A DNA stretch of 45,173 nucleotides, from NCBI GenBank assembly GCA_947495975.1, contig CANMBE010000018.1, forward strand, positions 1 to 45,173, given 5' to 3'. The stretch comes from Ignavibacteria bacterium. Its GTDB lineage: Bacteria; Bacteroidota; Ignavibacteria; Kapaibacteriales; Kapaibacteriaceae. Positions 1 to 9,568 of the stretch are shown here, in pieces. The translations under genes were made by a program, and so were the position numbers. Positions within the stretch are counted from its first letter, which is position 1. Each line of letters starts with the position of its first letter. The notes under the pieces are model-generated. The model was not told the DNA's origin. It did not search any database and saw only the letters and a list, made by a program, of their open reading frames with translations.

Positions 1-2130
1 GAAGAGACCAACGAAGTGCGCAGTGGAATCATCGCCCGTTATATTCGCGAACAGTCTAAAGGCCGCGTGCTGTTCGACATTGGTGACGACGATAGAAATG
101 GAGTGATCTCATACTCCACTAATCCAGAGGCGAGCGAAAGACTGATCAATAACATTGATTATTCCTATGCCGTTCGTGCGTACGACGAAGGTGATTACCT
201 TCTACCTACTCAGTCGAAATTGAATAATCGTGCTGTAGGATTGCCGAACGTAGTAACAGCAACTCCTCTAGCTTCGCGTCCAGGTTCTGCGGTTTCATTC
301 TCGTTTACAACAGACGAGCGAACAAAGAAGAAGCTGGGTGGCATTTATAATGTGCGGCTTCTCGTTGATGACCCTCAGCGATTCAACCAGATGTTTGCAG
401 GGCGCACGCTCGAACTGGAATTTTTCCGGCAATGGGCTGGCTTCAATCGCGATCAAAGCTCTACCGATCCTGGAGTAGGGCTGTATGGAGCAGTGTTTGT
501 TCTTAGAGACTCTCTAACGAGAGAAATTCTCAACCAGTGGAGCAACTTCCTTCCTCCTGAACTTTGTCCATCTGCCAATGTTAGAGGTCTACCAGGATAT
601 TTTGCAGAAGACTCATGGGTCTTCGTTGACTCTAACAACGTCTTCTATGACACAACGTTTAATCCAGATGGAAGTGTGAACAAGATTGACATTACCAAAT
701 TCGGACTACCAGACTCAGAATTAAAGGTTGTTCGGTCAGGTACCTATACATCAAACGCAGCTTGTTTTTCTAACAAGTATGCATACGGCGCCCTTGGCAT
801 TGCGTTTGACTATTCAATAGAACAATGGGGCGGATCATACCGACCTGACAGTGCATTTGTTGTGAATGGCCCAGCGAACATGTCAGTCAGCAAAGGGCCT
901 TCTGTTGCTGCTGTCTACAACCAATCAGACAGTTTAACACCAGCCCCAGCGTACGTTCAACTTCCATATCCTGGCTTCAGGTCTCGCTCTCCGTGGGCCG
1001 CTAGCTATAATAACGGACCTGGCATTTACGAAGTAACGTTTAAAGAAGGCGGTACGGAAACACTTACAACCAAGTTCTTGCTCAACAAGACTACAGATGT
1101 TGGCAAAGATTCAACAATGACATTTCCGAACGTGCCATACCTAACGTACGAAATCAAGAATGTGTATACGTTTGATCGTACAGATATTCGTGCCGATGGT
1201 ACTGCTGAAAAGGTGCCAGTTGGGTATGATTTGGCGTATCTGCCGCAGCTAACAAATTATGATGCTCTGCCGCCGAGTAGAAGAAGAGAATTCCCTGCTC
1301 CTACAGAGATACTCGTAGGAAGCTACGGCAGCGCATCATTCGGATGGAGAAATGCCCGCATAGACAGTATTTGGAGTCAGTCTTTGGTGAGCAAGTCCTC
1401 GCTTGCTCCATATGCAGCAGAGCTGAACACGGGCCGCCCACTTGGCCAACAGCTGCGGTATTACAAGTCGCGGAATCTTTCCACAACGGGAAAAGACACA
1501 CTTGACTTCATCAACATTGTTACTCTTGCTGGTGTCCAATTTTCAATTGACTTCGCTGGTAAAGGAAGACGCAATACAAGCATTAATGCGGTGCCCAACC
1601 CACCAACGTTAGCTGTGCATCCTGACGTTTTCCCTACAGAAGATTTCAAGGCTGGAGACAAGGTTCGCTTCACTACGCTCGGCGGTGCATTCGGCTTCCC
1701 ATTCGATAGCGCGAAGGCGTACATACGAGTTGCTCCATACGATTCGTATCTCGCATCGTCGCAGTCACAGTCGTATACCGATGAAAATCTTGAACAAGTG
1801 CAGGTAGTTCCAAATCCGTACTACGTTACACATGAAGGCATGAGCACGCCATTCCAGGGCCTGATCTATTTCACACGTCTACCAAGAGTGTGCACAATTT
1901 CGATCTACACGGTGAATGGTGCGTTGGTTCAGACAATCCAACACAATGAACTAACGAGTCCAGCTCCCGATAAAGTTGCAGCCGATGTATGGAATCTCTT
2001 TTCTAGCAATAGACAGCGCGTGGCTAGCCAGATGCTTGTGGCAAAGATTGAGACACCTGAAGGAGCCAGCGTTATTCGCAAGTTTTCAGTAGTAGTTGGC
2101 CCTGCTCGCATTATTGGAGTAGGGGAATAA
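1..2130 (+). CDS. Large secreted protein, C-terminal part, with T9SS sorting-like domain
   Basis: The reading frame is open from the first base, so this is the 3' end of a longer gene; 709 residues are visible. A GTG at 16 is only an internal codon. The visible part has a fibronectin-like stretch (residues about 30-70, AYDEGDY) and a long central region without a recognised family. The last 110 residues contain VQVVPNPYYV and then ISIYTVNGALVQTI, the pattern of a C-terminal sorting or FlgD-like Ig domain of T9SS cargo (established family knowledge). I infer an extracellular or surface-bound product. The stop at 2128-2130 is one base before the next gene, a PorV/PorQ-like protein, which fits a secretion operon. 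The true start and N-terminal domains lie outside the window. Confidence 0.8.
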   Translation, partial: EETNEVRSGIIARYIREQSKGRVLFDIGDDDRNGVISYSTNPEASERLINNIDYSYAVRAYDEGDYLLPTQSKLNNRAVGLPNVVTATPLASRPGSAVSFSFTTDERTKKKLGGIYNVRLLVDDPQRFNQMFAGRTLELEFFRQWAGFNRDQSSTDPGVGLYGAVFVLRDSLTREILNQWSNFLPPELCPSANVRGLPGYFAEDSWVFVDSNNVFYDTTFNPDGSVNKIDITKFGLPDSELKVVRSGTYTSNAACFSNKYAYGALGIAFDYSIEQWGGSYRPDSAFVVNGPANMSVSKGPSVAAVYNQSDSLTPAPAYVQLPYPGFRSRSPWAASYNNGPGIYEVTFKEGGTETLTTKFLLNKTTDVGKDSTMTFPNVPYLTYEIKNVYTFDRTDIRADGTAEKVPVGYDLAYLPQLTNYDALPPSRRREFPAPTEILVGSYGSASFGWRNARIDSIWSQSLVSKSSLAPYAAELNTGRPLGQQLRYYKSRNLSTTGKDTLDFINIVTLAGVQFSIDFAGKGRRNTSINAVPNPPTLAVHPDVFPTEDFKAGDKVRFTTLGGAFGFPFDSAKAYIRVAPYDSYLASSQSQSYTDENLEQVQVVPNPYYVTHEGMSTPFQGLIYFTRLPRVCTISIYTVNGALVQTIQHNELTSPAPDKVAADVWNLFSSNRQRVASQMLVAKIETPEGASVIRKFSVVVGPARIIGVGE

Positions 2131-2131
2131 T

Positions 2132-3217
2132 ATGGACACTATAAAGACCATGAAAACCATGACTCGACTTGCATTCGCAGCTATTCTTTTGTGCATCTCA
2201 ACATCCGTTGCTTCTTCGCAACTTATTTCCGTGACTGCAGGAAACTTTACGAAGGTAGGCCTCGCAGGTGGGCAGTTCTTGAAGATTGGTGTAGGAGCGC
2301 GGGGTACGGGTATGGCAGGCGCCTACTCAGCTCTTGGCAACGACGTTACATCCATTTTTTGGAACCCCGCCGGTATTGCAGGCGTGGAGCGCTATGCTGC
2401 TGACTTTAGCCAAACGCTGTGGTTCGCAGGTATGACGCATAGCTTCGCTGCTGTTGTTATCCCCGTAGGAGAAAAGTTCCGCCTTGGTGCAAGCTTTACT
2501 GGGTTTAGCAGTGGTGATATCAACGTTACAACCACAGCGCAACAAGAGGGGAATGGCGGTATATACAATGTAAGTGACATCGCTATTGGTGTGACACTGG
2601 CAGGACATCTCACTGAACAATTCTCGTTTGGTGCAACTGCGAAGTACGTGCAACACGCTTTTACAAATATGTCAGCATCTGGCTTTGTGTTTGATGTTGG
2701 TACTCGCTACAACACAGGATTTAATGGACTGGTGCTTGGTTTCTCGATCAACTCGTTAGGTACACAGCAAGCATTCGACGGGCCAGACATTACTCGAACA
2801 AATCCTCCTGTGAACGGAACGAATACGAGCCCCCTAGACATGCAACTTCAAACTGCATCTTTTAGCATGCCACTTTCATTTCGTGCGGGCGTAGGTCTAG
2901 ATTTATGCAAAGGTGTTGTTTTTGAACAAGAAGTTGACGGTGATGGTGTACTTCAACATTCGTGGACAACGGCTTTTGATTTTGAAACGTATAGCGATGT
3001 GCCTGAGCAGTTTGCCATTGGTACTGAGTATACGTGGAAAGAATTTGTAAGTCTTCGTGCCGGTTACCGTTTTGGTTCTGATCAATTTGGACTCGCCGGT
3101 GGTATTGGAATTAGATACAATGGCGGCGGCTTTGATGGGCAGATTGATTATTCAATAAACCCTTCTCAAAATCTTGGTCTGATCAATAGATTTAGCGTTG
3201 CAATGCGCTTCAATTGA
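2132..3217 (+). CDS. PorV/PorQ family outer-membrane protein
   Basis: 361 residues. A signal peptide is visible (positive start, hydrophobic FAAILLCISTSVAS, cleavage near SSQ). The mature N-terminus carries the family signature: GGQFLKIGVGARGTGMAGAY followed by WNPAGIAG. The rest alternates polar and hydrophobic residues as in a beta barrel and ends in RFSVAMRFN, typical of outer-membrane strands. In Bacteroidota PorV shuttles T9SS cargo to the attachment complex; PorQ-like paralogues have related roles. The gene follows a sorting-domain protein by one base, so it is probably co-transcribed with its cargo. ATGs at 2150 and 2159 are alternative starts that still leave a signal peptide. A role as a general FadL/OmpP1-like porin cannot be excluded. 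Confidence 0.85.
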   Translation: MDTIKTMKTMTRLAFAAILLCISTSVASSQLISVTAGNFTKVGLAGGQFLKIGVGARGTGMAGAYSALGNDVTSIFWNPAGIAGVERYAADFSQTLWFAGMTHSFAAVVIPVGEKFRLGASFTGFSSGDINVTTTAQQEGNGGIYNVSDIAIGVTLAGHLTEQFSFGATAKYVQHAFTNMSASGFVFDVGTRYNTGFNGLVLGFSINSLGTQQAFDGPDITRTNPPVNGTNTSPLDMQLQTASFSMPLSFRAGVGLDLCKGVVFEQEVDGDGVLQHSWTTAFDFETYSDVPEQFAIGTEYTWKEFVSLRAGYRFGSDQFGLAGGIGIRYNGGGFDGQIDYSINPSQNLGLINRFSVAMRFN

Positions 3218-3241
3218 TCCACGGCTTATCGATGAACATGT

Positions 3242-3276
3242 ACAATGCCGCCGATCTTATGGGTCTGCGGCATTGT
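3242..3276 (+). terminator. Stem-loop between the PorV-like and GWxTD genes
   Basis: ACAATGCCGC (3242-3251) and its perfect reverse complement GCGGCATTGT (3267-3276) form a 10-bp stem with a 15-base loop. It lies 25 bases after the stop of the PorV-like gene and 18 bases before the next start. There is no T-run after it, so it may be a weak or Rho-assisted terminator, or an mRNA-stabilising hairpin that sets different levels for the two sides. Confidence 0.55.
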
Positions 3277-3293
3277 CATTTGCAAGCACAACC

Positions 3294-4721
3294 ATGAGTA
3301 TCAAGCGATTCTTATTCTGTATTTGCCTCACTATTGTTGTTGGGACAAACACTCCACACCTGTCATCTCAAACGCAACTTGATGTGATAGCAGATGTTGT
3401 GCAGTTTAGAGGGGATGGGGCACAGACACGCTGGGAGTTTCAGTATTCATTCGCAGATACTTCGCTTCGATATGTTTTGTCGCCAACAGGGTTCATTGGT
3501 GAGCTCCTCTGTACGTTGGAGATTGTGTCTGCGTTGAATGACACTACGCACGATGAGTGGATTGCTGCAGCAACAAGCATGCAGTCCGTCCCCGAACACC
3601 AAAAGTTTTTTACGGGAGTGCGCCCCTTGTCACTCACACCGGGCAAATACACGGTGCGGTTTACCGCCACTGATGTGCATCAGCGCTCTTCAACTATTAC
3701 AAGCAATTTTGTATCGACAGTGATGCCGTTTTCATATCGCCTGACGATGAGCGATGTGATGTTCGTGATGCCACGTAAAACTGGTGTGGATGATCGGTTC
3801 AATAGGAATGGTGAACCAGCGGTACCAAATCCGCGACATGAAGTAATCGGTAGAGATCCTTCGATCTGTATTTATGTAGAGATCTATAACGCGCTTCGCA
3901 ATAATGCTGACACGTTTGCTATTGAATTTCAGGTGCTCGATAATGTGCGTGAGGAACAACTCACGAGTTACATTCGTCAGGCAGGAGTGAGCGATGGTCT
4001 CGTCATACGCGACGAGATTCCGGCAGGCGCGTTACGCTCGGGAGTGTATACGTTGCGAATGCGCGTATTGTCCAATGACCTTGCCGTTGTTCATGAAACG
4101 CGCGAGGAACGGTTCTATATCCTTAACCCCGAGTTACCTCCAGAGGGCAGGATTATGCTCACTGAAGATGAAGAGTTTCAGGCCTCTGAGTGGTCGGTCA
4201 TTTCCGGAGAACGCCTTGCACATGAACTCGAACTCTCTGACGTGCTTGCATCCGATGCAGAAAAATCAATTCGTGTTCAATGTACCGATGATAGATCAAG
4301 GCAGCGCTTCCTGTACCGTTTTTGGAGATTGCGAGATCCAGATCCAACAACCCATAACAATGAGCGGCTTGATGAATTTAGAGCTATGTATAAACGCGCG
4401 CAGACGTTCTATGGCAATGCAATCTTTCGCAATGGTTGGAAATCAGATCGAGGCCAGGCTCTTCTACGATGGGGTATTCCCACCCAGGTAGAACAGTTCA
4501 TTGCAACAATTGATACAAAACCGTATGAGATATGGTTTTATCAGCATATTCAAGGTGGGGTTCATTTCTATTTTGTTGACTGGCAACTTTCACAAAATCA
4601 CCGCCTCGTTCACTCAACAATGCTCGGACAGGTTAGACAAACTAATTGGTTCAACCTCTATGCAAAGGCGTTCTCGCCAAATCCTACGCCACCTGAATCA
4701 CTTCAACCAACACAGCGCTGA
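3294..4721 (+). CDS. GWxTD domain-containing protein
   Basis: 475 residues. I chose the ATG at 3294 (MSIKRFLFCICLTIVVG, a clear signal peptide) over an upstream in-frame start at 3198 that would overlap the previous gene and the stem-loop. The C-terminal third contains GWKSDRGQALLRWGIPTQV at about residues 381-399, matching the GWxTD domain (GWxTDRG...YGxPD) with Ser for Thr at the fourth position. A charged region precedes it (DEFRAMYKRAQTFYG). GWxTD proteins are secreted or periplasmic proteins of unknown biochemical function, common in the FCB group. The stop overlaps the next start (TGATG), so translation of the acyltransferase is probably coupled. Confidence 0.8.
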   Translation: MSIKRFLFCICLTIVVGTNTPHLSSQTQLDVIADVVQFRGDGAQTRWEFQYSFADTSLRYVLSPTGFIGELLCTLEIVSALNDTTHDEWIAAATSMQSVPEHQKFFTGVRPLSLTPGKYTVRFTATDVHQRSSTITSNFVSTVMPFSYRLTMSDVMFVMPRKTGVDDRFNRNGEPAVPNPRHEVIGRDPSICIYVEIYNALRNNADTFAIEFQVLDNVREEQLTSYIRQAGVSDGLVIRDEIPAGALRSGVYTLRMRVLSNDLAVVHETREERFYILNPELPPEGRIMLTEDEEFQASEWSVISGERLAHELELSDVLASDAEKSIRVQCTDDRSRQRFLYRFWRLRDPDPTTHNNERLDEFRAMYKRAQTFYGNAIFRNGWKSDRGQALLRWGIPTQVEQFIATIDTKPYEIWFYQHIQGGVHFYFVDWQLSQNHRLVHSTMLGQVRQTNWFNLYAKAFSPNPTPPESLQPTQR

Positions 4722-5593
4722 TGAGCTTTGCTGAGTGGATCACAACCAAAAGTTTGCTGGCACTCGGAAGTGTGGCTCAAGCGCTTTCGCATGTATCACG
4801 TCAGCGCCTTGGTTCGTTTCTAGGCAGACGTATGATGGGGCTTTCTCCGAAACGCAGAGCAATCACAGCCGATAATATTGCACAAGCAATCCCACATCTC
4901 GATTCCAAAGCACAAGCGCATGTCATGCGCAGATCTTACGAGAACCTTGGGATTGTCATGACGGAACTCTTGTGCATCCCTGCGATGAACAAGTCAGAAC
5001 TTACAAGCATGGTGAAGATTCCGGGTTTTGAGCGCGTTCTCGATAGACACCGCCAAGGAAAACCAACCATTTTTCTTTCTGCACACTATGGTAATTGGGA
5101 GTACCTTGCAATCACGGCAGGAATACTTCTCAACGCTCCTGTTACAATCGTTGCTCATCCGCAGTCGAACGCTGCAATAGACCAACGCATCAATAGTTAT
5201 CGCACTCGCTTTGGAAATGAAGTGATCGCAATGGGCGAGGCGGCTCGCCCCCTTGTAAAAACACTTTCTGCAGGCGGCACTGTTGCGTTTCTTGTTGATC
5301 AATACGGTCAACATGATAAAGACCCGTGGATAGAATTTATGGGTAGGCAAACACCAACCTACGAAGCCCCCGCAGCACTTGCTCTGCGATACAACGCCCC
5401 AATATTTTATGCGTTTGCTGAACGACTACCTGATGGAAGCTATCATGCGCCCATCAAGGAGCTGCCAATGGACGACCTAAAGAACGATCATAGCGGAATA
5501 GTTGAACTCACAAAACGTCACGTACGTGTCCTTGAAGATGCAATCCACATCTGCCCCCACTTGTGGTCGTGGCAACATCGTAGATGGAGATGA
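4721..5593 (+). CDS. LpxL/HtrB-type lysophospholipid/lipid A acyltransferase
   Basis: 290 residues, the usual length for the LpxL/LpxM family. The catalytic H-x4-E motif is HYGNWE at residues 122-127, preceded by IFLSA. Downstream are FLVDQYGQHDKDPWIEFMGR, the region after the second conserved block of the family, and a basic C-terminus (WSWQHRRWR) typical of these enzymes. The known reaction is transfer of a secondary acyl chain to a lipid A precursor at the inner membrane. The N-terminus (ITTKSLLALGSVAQALSHVS) could be the membrane anchor. The start overlaps the previous stop by one base. The following glycosyltransferase gene overlaps in ATGA, so both probably serve lipopolysaccharide or another envelope glycolipid. 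Confidence 0.85.
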   Translation: MSFAEWITTKSLLALGSVAQALSHVSRQRLGSFLGRRMMGLSPKRRAITADNIAQAIPHLDSKAQAHVMRRSYENLGIVMTELLCIPAMNKSELTSMVKIPGFERVLDRHRQGKPTIFLSAHYGNWEYLAITAGILLNAPVTIVAHPQSNAAIDQRINSYRTRFGNEVIAMGEAARPLVKTLSAGGTVAFLVDQYGQHDKDPWIEFMGRQTPTYEAPAALALRYNAPIFYAFAERLPDGSYHAPIKELPMDDLKNDHSGIVELTKRHVRVLEDAIHICPHLWSWQHRRWR

Positions 5594-6675
5594 CGAGTAG
5601 AACAATGACAACAAAATACATTGTTGTGCAGACGGCATTTCTTGGCGACGTTCTCTTGACGCTGCCACTGTGCGGAGCTATCAAACGCATGGACCCAACG
5701 GCGCATGTTGTTTTAGTTACCACTCCGGCTGCGTGTGAATTTGTGAAGGGGCTCCCAGTTGTAGATGAAGTTGTGGCGTTCGATAAGCGTGGCCAACACC
5801 GCTCGCGGGCTTCGCGCAAAACCTTTGCATCGTCATTGAACGCTCATGCCAACACGGTTGTAATTGTACCGCATAAAAGTGTGCGAAGCATGCTACTCGT
5901 GCGCTCCATGAAAGCACAACGGATTGTCACATATTCGGATGCTGCCACGAGGTGGATTGCTACCGATGTTGTGCCGTATCCACTACATATGCTCGATGCT
6001 AGGAGGCATCTTGCTCTCCTCAATCCGCTTGGAGCTGAAAAGTATACGCTAGAATCACTGGTGCCCATTTCACTTCAGTCTCATGCAGACGAATCGTGGG
6101 CCAACGTTGAGTTGCGAGCAGATACTGGCCCAATTGTAGCACTTGCGCCAGGGGCTGCGTGGCCTACAAAGCGCTGGCCCATTGCATATTTCCGTGCGTT
6201 GGCTTCAAAGTTGGTTCAGAGCGGCGCGCAGGTGGTTATAGTGGGAGATTCGTCTGTGCAGGGCGCCATGGACGGCATCTCTGGGGTCATTGATCTTGCG
6301 GGAAAAACTACACTTCGGCAGGCTGCCGCTATTATAGCCCGCTCCAATGTCGTAATTTCGAATGATAGTGCTCCGGTGCACCTTGCATCACTTCAGCACG
6401 TGCCTGTTGTGGCATTGTTTGGACCAACGGTACCGGAATTTGGATTTGCCCCATTTGGACCAAATGTACAGGTGATTGAACGCGCCAACCTAGCCTGCAG
6501 ACCCTGCAGCGCACATGGTTCGGAACGTTGTCCACTCGGCACTCATGTATGTATGACAAAAATCTCGGTGGACACTGTATTCGATAGTGTTCATCATTTC
6601 ATTCACGCTCACGATGAGAATCGCAATGCGTCAGCAAAAACCACAACGTCCAGCCAAGAAGACTTCCCGCACTAG
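5590..6675 (+). CDS. Glycosyltransferase family 9 (heptosyltransferase-like)
   Basis: About 361 residues from the ATGA overlap at 5590; in-frame ATGs at 5584 and 5605 are alternatives, and 5605 gives the most family-like N-terminus (MTTKYIVVQTAFLGDVLLTL). Two Rossmann-like halves are visible: the N-terminal GDVLLTLPL loop and, in the C-terminal half, LAPGAAWPTKRWPIAYFRAL, then SNDSAPVHLASLQHVPVVALFGPT, the nucleotide-sugar-binding signature of GT9 (WaaC/WaaF). A late cysteine-rich stretch (CRPCSAHGSERCPLG) is also usual in this family. The known role is adding heptose or a related sugar to the lipopolysaccharide core in the cytoplasm. Its position next to an acyltransferase agrees. The actual sugar cannot be read from sequence. 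Confidence 0.85.
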   Translation: MTSRTMTTKYIVVQTAFLGDVLLTLPLCGAIKRMDPTAHVVLVTTPAACEFVKGLPVVDEVVAFDKRGQHRSRASRKTFASSLNAHANTVVIVPHKSVRSMLLVRSMKAQRIVTYSDAATRWIATDVVPYPLHMLDARRHLALLNPLGAEKYTLESLVPISLQSHADESWANVELRADTGPIVALAPGAAWPTKRWPIAYFRALASKLVQSGAQVVIVGDSSVQGAMDGISGVIDLAGKTTLRQAAAIIARSNVVISNDSAPVHLASLQHVPVVALFGPTVPEFGFAPFGPNVQVIERANLACRPCSAHGSERCPLGTHVCMTKISVDTVFDSVHHFIHAHDENRNASAKTTTSSQEDFPH

Positions 6676-7456
6676 GGAAACCGCAGCCACGCCCAGGCAC
6701 TCCCCGGCGCCTCATGACCAGAATTATGAAGAGCCACAGAAGTCGGTCCGCCTTAACAGGGCCATTGCCGACGCTGGTGTGGCCTCTCGGCGTAAGGCCG
6801 ATGAGTTCATCCGCCAAGGTGTAGTAAAAATCAACGGCAAGGTGGTTACGGAATTGGGAACCAAGGTTGAAGTGGACGATATGGTAACGGTTCATGGCGA
6901 GCCCATCACACGCTACAAGCACCTTACCTACATCCTCCTCAACAAGCCAAAAGATGTTATCTCAACATCAAACGATGAAAAGGGGCGAGCCACAGTGTTC
7001 GACATCGTCCGCCTAAAAACACGATTGTTTACTGTTGGGCGTTTAGATCGCAACACAACTGGTGTGATTCTCTTGACGAATGATGGCGACCTCGCAAATA
7101 AACTCATGCACCCACGATACGGTATTGCACGCGTCTACAAGGCCGTGCTTGATAAGCCCCTTCGTCCAGATATTGCGCGGCAGATCAGCTCGGGCATAGA
7201 GCTTGATGATGGTCCAACTCAACCATGTGAGATTACAATCGATCCTTCTGATCGTACTTCTGTGATGATCGGAATACGAGAAGGTCGCAATCGTGAAGTG
7301 CGTAGAATTTTTGAGCACTTCGAGTACGTTGTAAAGCGTCTCGACCGCAAAGAATATGCGAATATTACAGCGCGCGGACTTGCTCGAGGTGAATACCGCC
7401 ATCTTACAAGAGATGAGGTACATGAACTGCAGCGCCAAGTAAAGATCACTGAATGA
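6626..7456 (+). CDS. rluB: RsuA/RluB/E/F family pseudouridine synthase
   Basis: 276 residues from ATG 6626 (ATG 6614 and GTG 6587 are alternatives). The first 45 residues are basic and low in complexity. An S4 RNA-binding domain follows (VRLNRAIADAGVASRRKADE ... VKINGK), then the catalytic domain with LNKPKDVISTSNDEKGR and VGRLDRNTTGVILLTNDG, whose Asp (about residue 141) is the family's catalytic residue. IREGRNREVRRIFEHF near the end matches the C-terminal motif. Known members convert uridine to pseudouridine in rRNA; RluB acts on 23S rRNA, RsuA on 16S. The choice of rluB rests on overall resemblance and is moderate. The start lies about 50 bases inside the previous gene, and the stop overlaps the next ATG (ATGA). 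Confidence 0.85.
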   Translation: MRQQKPQRPAKKTSRTRETAATPRHSPAPHDQNYEEPQKSVRLNRAIADAGVASRRKADEFIRQGVVKINGKVVTELGTKVEVDDMVTVHGEPITRYKHLTYILLNKPKDVISTSNDEKGRATVFDIVRLKTRLFTVGRLDRNTTGVILLTNDGDLANKLMHPRYGIARVYKAVLDKPLRPDIARQISSGIELDDGPTQPCEITIDPSDRTSVMIGIREGRNREVRRIFEHFEYVVKRLDRKEYANITARGLARGEYRHLTRDEVHELQRQVKITE

Positions 7457-9558
7457 ATTTCCTCAATCCGTTTGCATTGATTGGACTTGCAGCAGCTGGT
7501 ATCCCGGTACTGCTGCACCTGCTCAATCTGCGCAAACTTCGTACTGTTGAGTTTTCTTCATTGCGGTTCCTTATTGAACTTCAACAAACACGTGTGCGCA
7601 AACTGAAGCTTCAACAGTTGTTGCTTCTCATTCTGCGTACGTTGCTTATTGCCTTTGCCGTACTTGCGCTAACTCGGCCAACAATTCCGGGATCACTTCC
7701 ATTGTTGAGCTCTACTTCTCGTTCGAGTGTTGTAATCCTCATCGATAACTCTGGTAGCATGGAAGCGGCGGACGCCCGCGGGTCGCGTTTGCGCCAGGCA
7801 CAAGCGGCAGCACGGCAAATTGTTGCGTCACTGCAAGATGGGGACGAGGTTGCGGTGTTACCAATGACCGGAGTTAATCCAGGCAAAGCAATTAGCTTTT
7901 CGCGCACGTTTAATGTTGCACTCGAGCAGATAGATAACGTAGTGCTTACAGAGGCAGCAGCAAATCTCCCACAAAGTCTCCGCACAATAAGCCCCTTACT
8001 CGAGGACGCATTACATCCACACCGCGAGATATACGTAGTCAGTGATGCTCAACGGTCAATCGCACAACGTGCATCTGATGATTCTGGTATGGTGCTCAAA
8101 AAAGATGCGTCGATATTTCTTGTACGCATTGGCGATGGGCAAACTGGACTTGAACAGAACCTATCAGTGGACTCTATAAACATCGTTACGAAATTGCTAC
8201 AGCCAGACAAACCACTTGAACTGGAAGCGTTCGTACGCAATGGTAGCGAGCGCGATGCAACGGGAGTACTCGTGTCTATGGCTTTTGATGGTACGCGAGT
8301 GGCACAACGCGCAATTGATATTCCGGCAGGTACCACGCGCACGGTTGCGCTTGCAGCACCGCCGCAACGTACCGGGATGATTGCCGCATCTATTGAATTA
8401 GAGAATGATGCAATTGATCGCGATAACGTACGCTGGGCTGGAGTTACGGTGCCTGCACGAGCGCGCGTAGGACTCATCGGTGGAATAGTGGATGCGATAT
8501 TTGTTCGTACTGTCCTGAGTCTTCCTGGTATGGAACGAAGCGCTCCGTATGTCCGTTCGTTTTCAACAGTCTCCGAAGCAGCTCCATCACTCGGTGATCT
8601 CGATGTGATCATTCTCGTAGGCGGCGCTGTTTCGCTAATAGAAACATCGCTAGTCCAGCAATTCATTGAAGGCGGCGGCGGACTATTGTTGTTCGCCTCT
8701 GAACAAGCCGGTATTGAAGCACTTGCTTCAAAGTGTGGACTTGCAATGTCTGACGTGCGGATCGCACCAGATGATGCCTCATTTGCCATCACAACCACAG
8801 ATAGAGCGCATCCGTTGTTGTCAGGCGTGTTTCGTAACGATCAAGAGCGGAACCGTGGCGTAGAATCTCCGCGCATTGCAAAGATTCGTTCAGCACGTGG
8901 TGGCGTAGATATTATGCAGACCGGTGCCGGCGCATTGATTTCAGAACAACGTGTTGGCCGAGGTCGAGTTATATACAGTGCTGTGGCTCCATCTATGGAG
9001 TGGAGCACCTTCCCAAGCACCGGTCTCTTTGCGGCAGTTGTTGTTAGAAGCGTACTCTATTGTGTTGCGCCAAGAGACCAGGGTGTAAACGTAGTCCTTT
9101 GTGAACCAGTTCGAACACCTGTGCCGCCAAAGCTTGCAGGTCGTGAGGCCTTTGTGATTGACGATGTTTTACGAGTGAGAAGTACGGTTGCACCTGTACG
9201 ACTACCAACCTCCACACTTGTTCAGGTACCACCTCAATTCCGAAGTGGAGTAGTAAAGATCTCAACAACAGACTCGCTTCCTGTTGCAACCGTTACGGCA
9301 AATGGCCCAACCAACGAGTCTCGATTATTGTTCCTCAACAAGCAGGGATGGAAGCCGCTTGTTGAGCCCCTTGTTGTTGAGGCCGATCATGTAGTAGAAG
9401 TCTCAGCAGATACATCGATGAGAGAGGTTGTTCAAGCGGCACGCACTGGTTCTGAGTTGTGGCCGTTGTGCATTCTGTTGGCATTAGTTTTTGCAGTTGC
9501 AGAAATGTTGGTGTCTCGCTTCATGGCGCAGGAGTCTGCGACACCCGTCACAGCGTAA
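7453..9558 (+). CDS. BatA/VWA domain membrane protein
   Basis: 701 residues. The N-terminal double-membrane 'BatA' domain is clear: FLNPFALIGLAAAGIPVLLH, then LRKLRTVEFSSLRFL and a second hydrophobic segment at about 54-75. A von Willebrand A domain follows, with VVILIDNSGSM (D98, S100, S102 form a DxSxS metal site). A DUF4159/glutaminase-like region includes VILVGGAVSLIE and EGGGGLLLFAS. The C-terminus has one more hydrophobic segment (about 672-692). Such proteins occur with Bat aerotolerance-like clusters or alone in Bacteroidota; their exact role is unknown. I infer an inner-membrane protein with a large periplasmic part. It is coupled to the pseudouridine synthase (ATGA), with 10 bases before the next gene. 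Confidence 0.85.
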   Translation: MNFLNPFALIGLAAAGIPVLLHLLNLRKLRTVEFSSLRFLIELQQTRVRKLKLQQLLLLILRTLLIAFAVLALTRPTIPGSLPLLSSTSRSSVVILIDNSGSMEAADARGSRLRQAQAAARQIVASLQDGDEVAVLPMTGVNPGKAISFSRTFNVALEQIDNVVLTEAAANLPQSLRTISPLLEDALHPHREIYVVSDAQRSIAQRASDDSGMVLKKDASIFLVRIGDGQTGLEQNLSVDSINIVTKLLQPDKPLELEAFVRNGSERDATGVLVSMAFDGTRVAQRAIDIPAGTTRTVALAAPPQRTGMIAASIELENDAIDRDNVRWAGVTVPARARVGLIGGIVDAIFVRTVLSLPGMERSAPYVRSFSTVSEAAPSLGDLDVIILVGGAVSLIETSLVQQFIEGGGGLLLFASEQAGIEALASKCGLAMSDVRIAPDDASFAITTTDRAHPLLSGVFRNDQERNRGVESPRIAKIRSARGGVDIMQTGAGALISEQRVGRGRVIYSAVAPSMEWSTFPSTGLFAAVVVRSVLYCVAPRDQGVNVVLCEPVRTPVPPKLAGREAFVIDDVLRVRSTVAPVRLPTSTLVQVPPQFRSGVVKISTTDSLPVATVTANGPTNESRLLFLNKQGWKPLVEPLVVEADHVVEVSADTSMREVVQAARTGSELWPLCILLALVFAVAEMLVSRFMAQESATPVTA

Positions 9559-9568
9559 GTTCGTAGCA

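Noticed and set aside
8049-8798. 249-codon open frame on the - strand inside the BatA/VWA gene.
   Set aside because: The composition (Ser/Thr/Ala/Arg-rich, no motifs) is that of a mirror frame; the + strand gene is clear.
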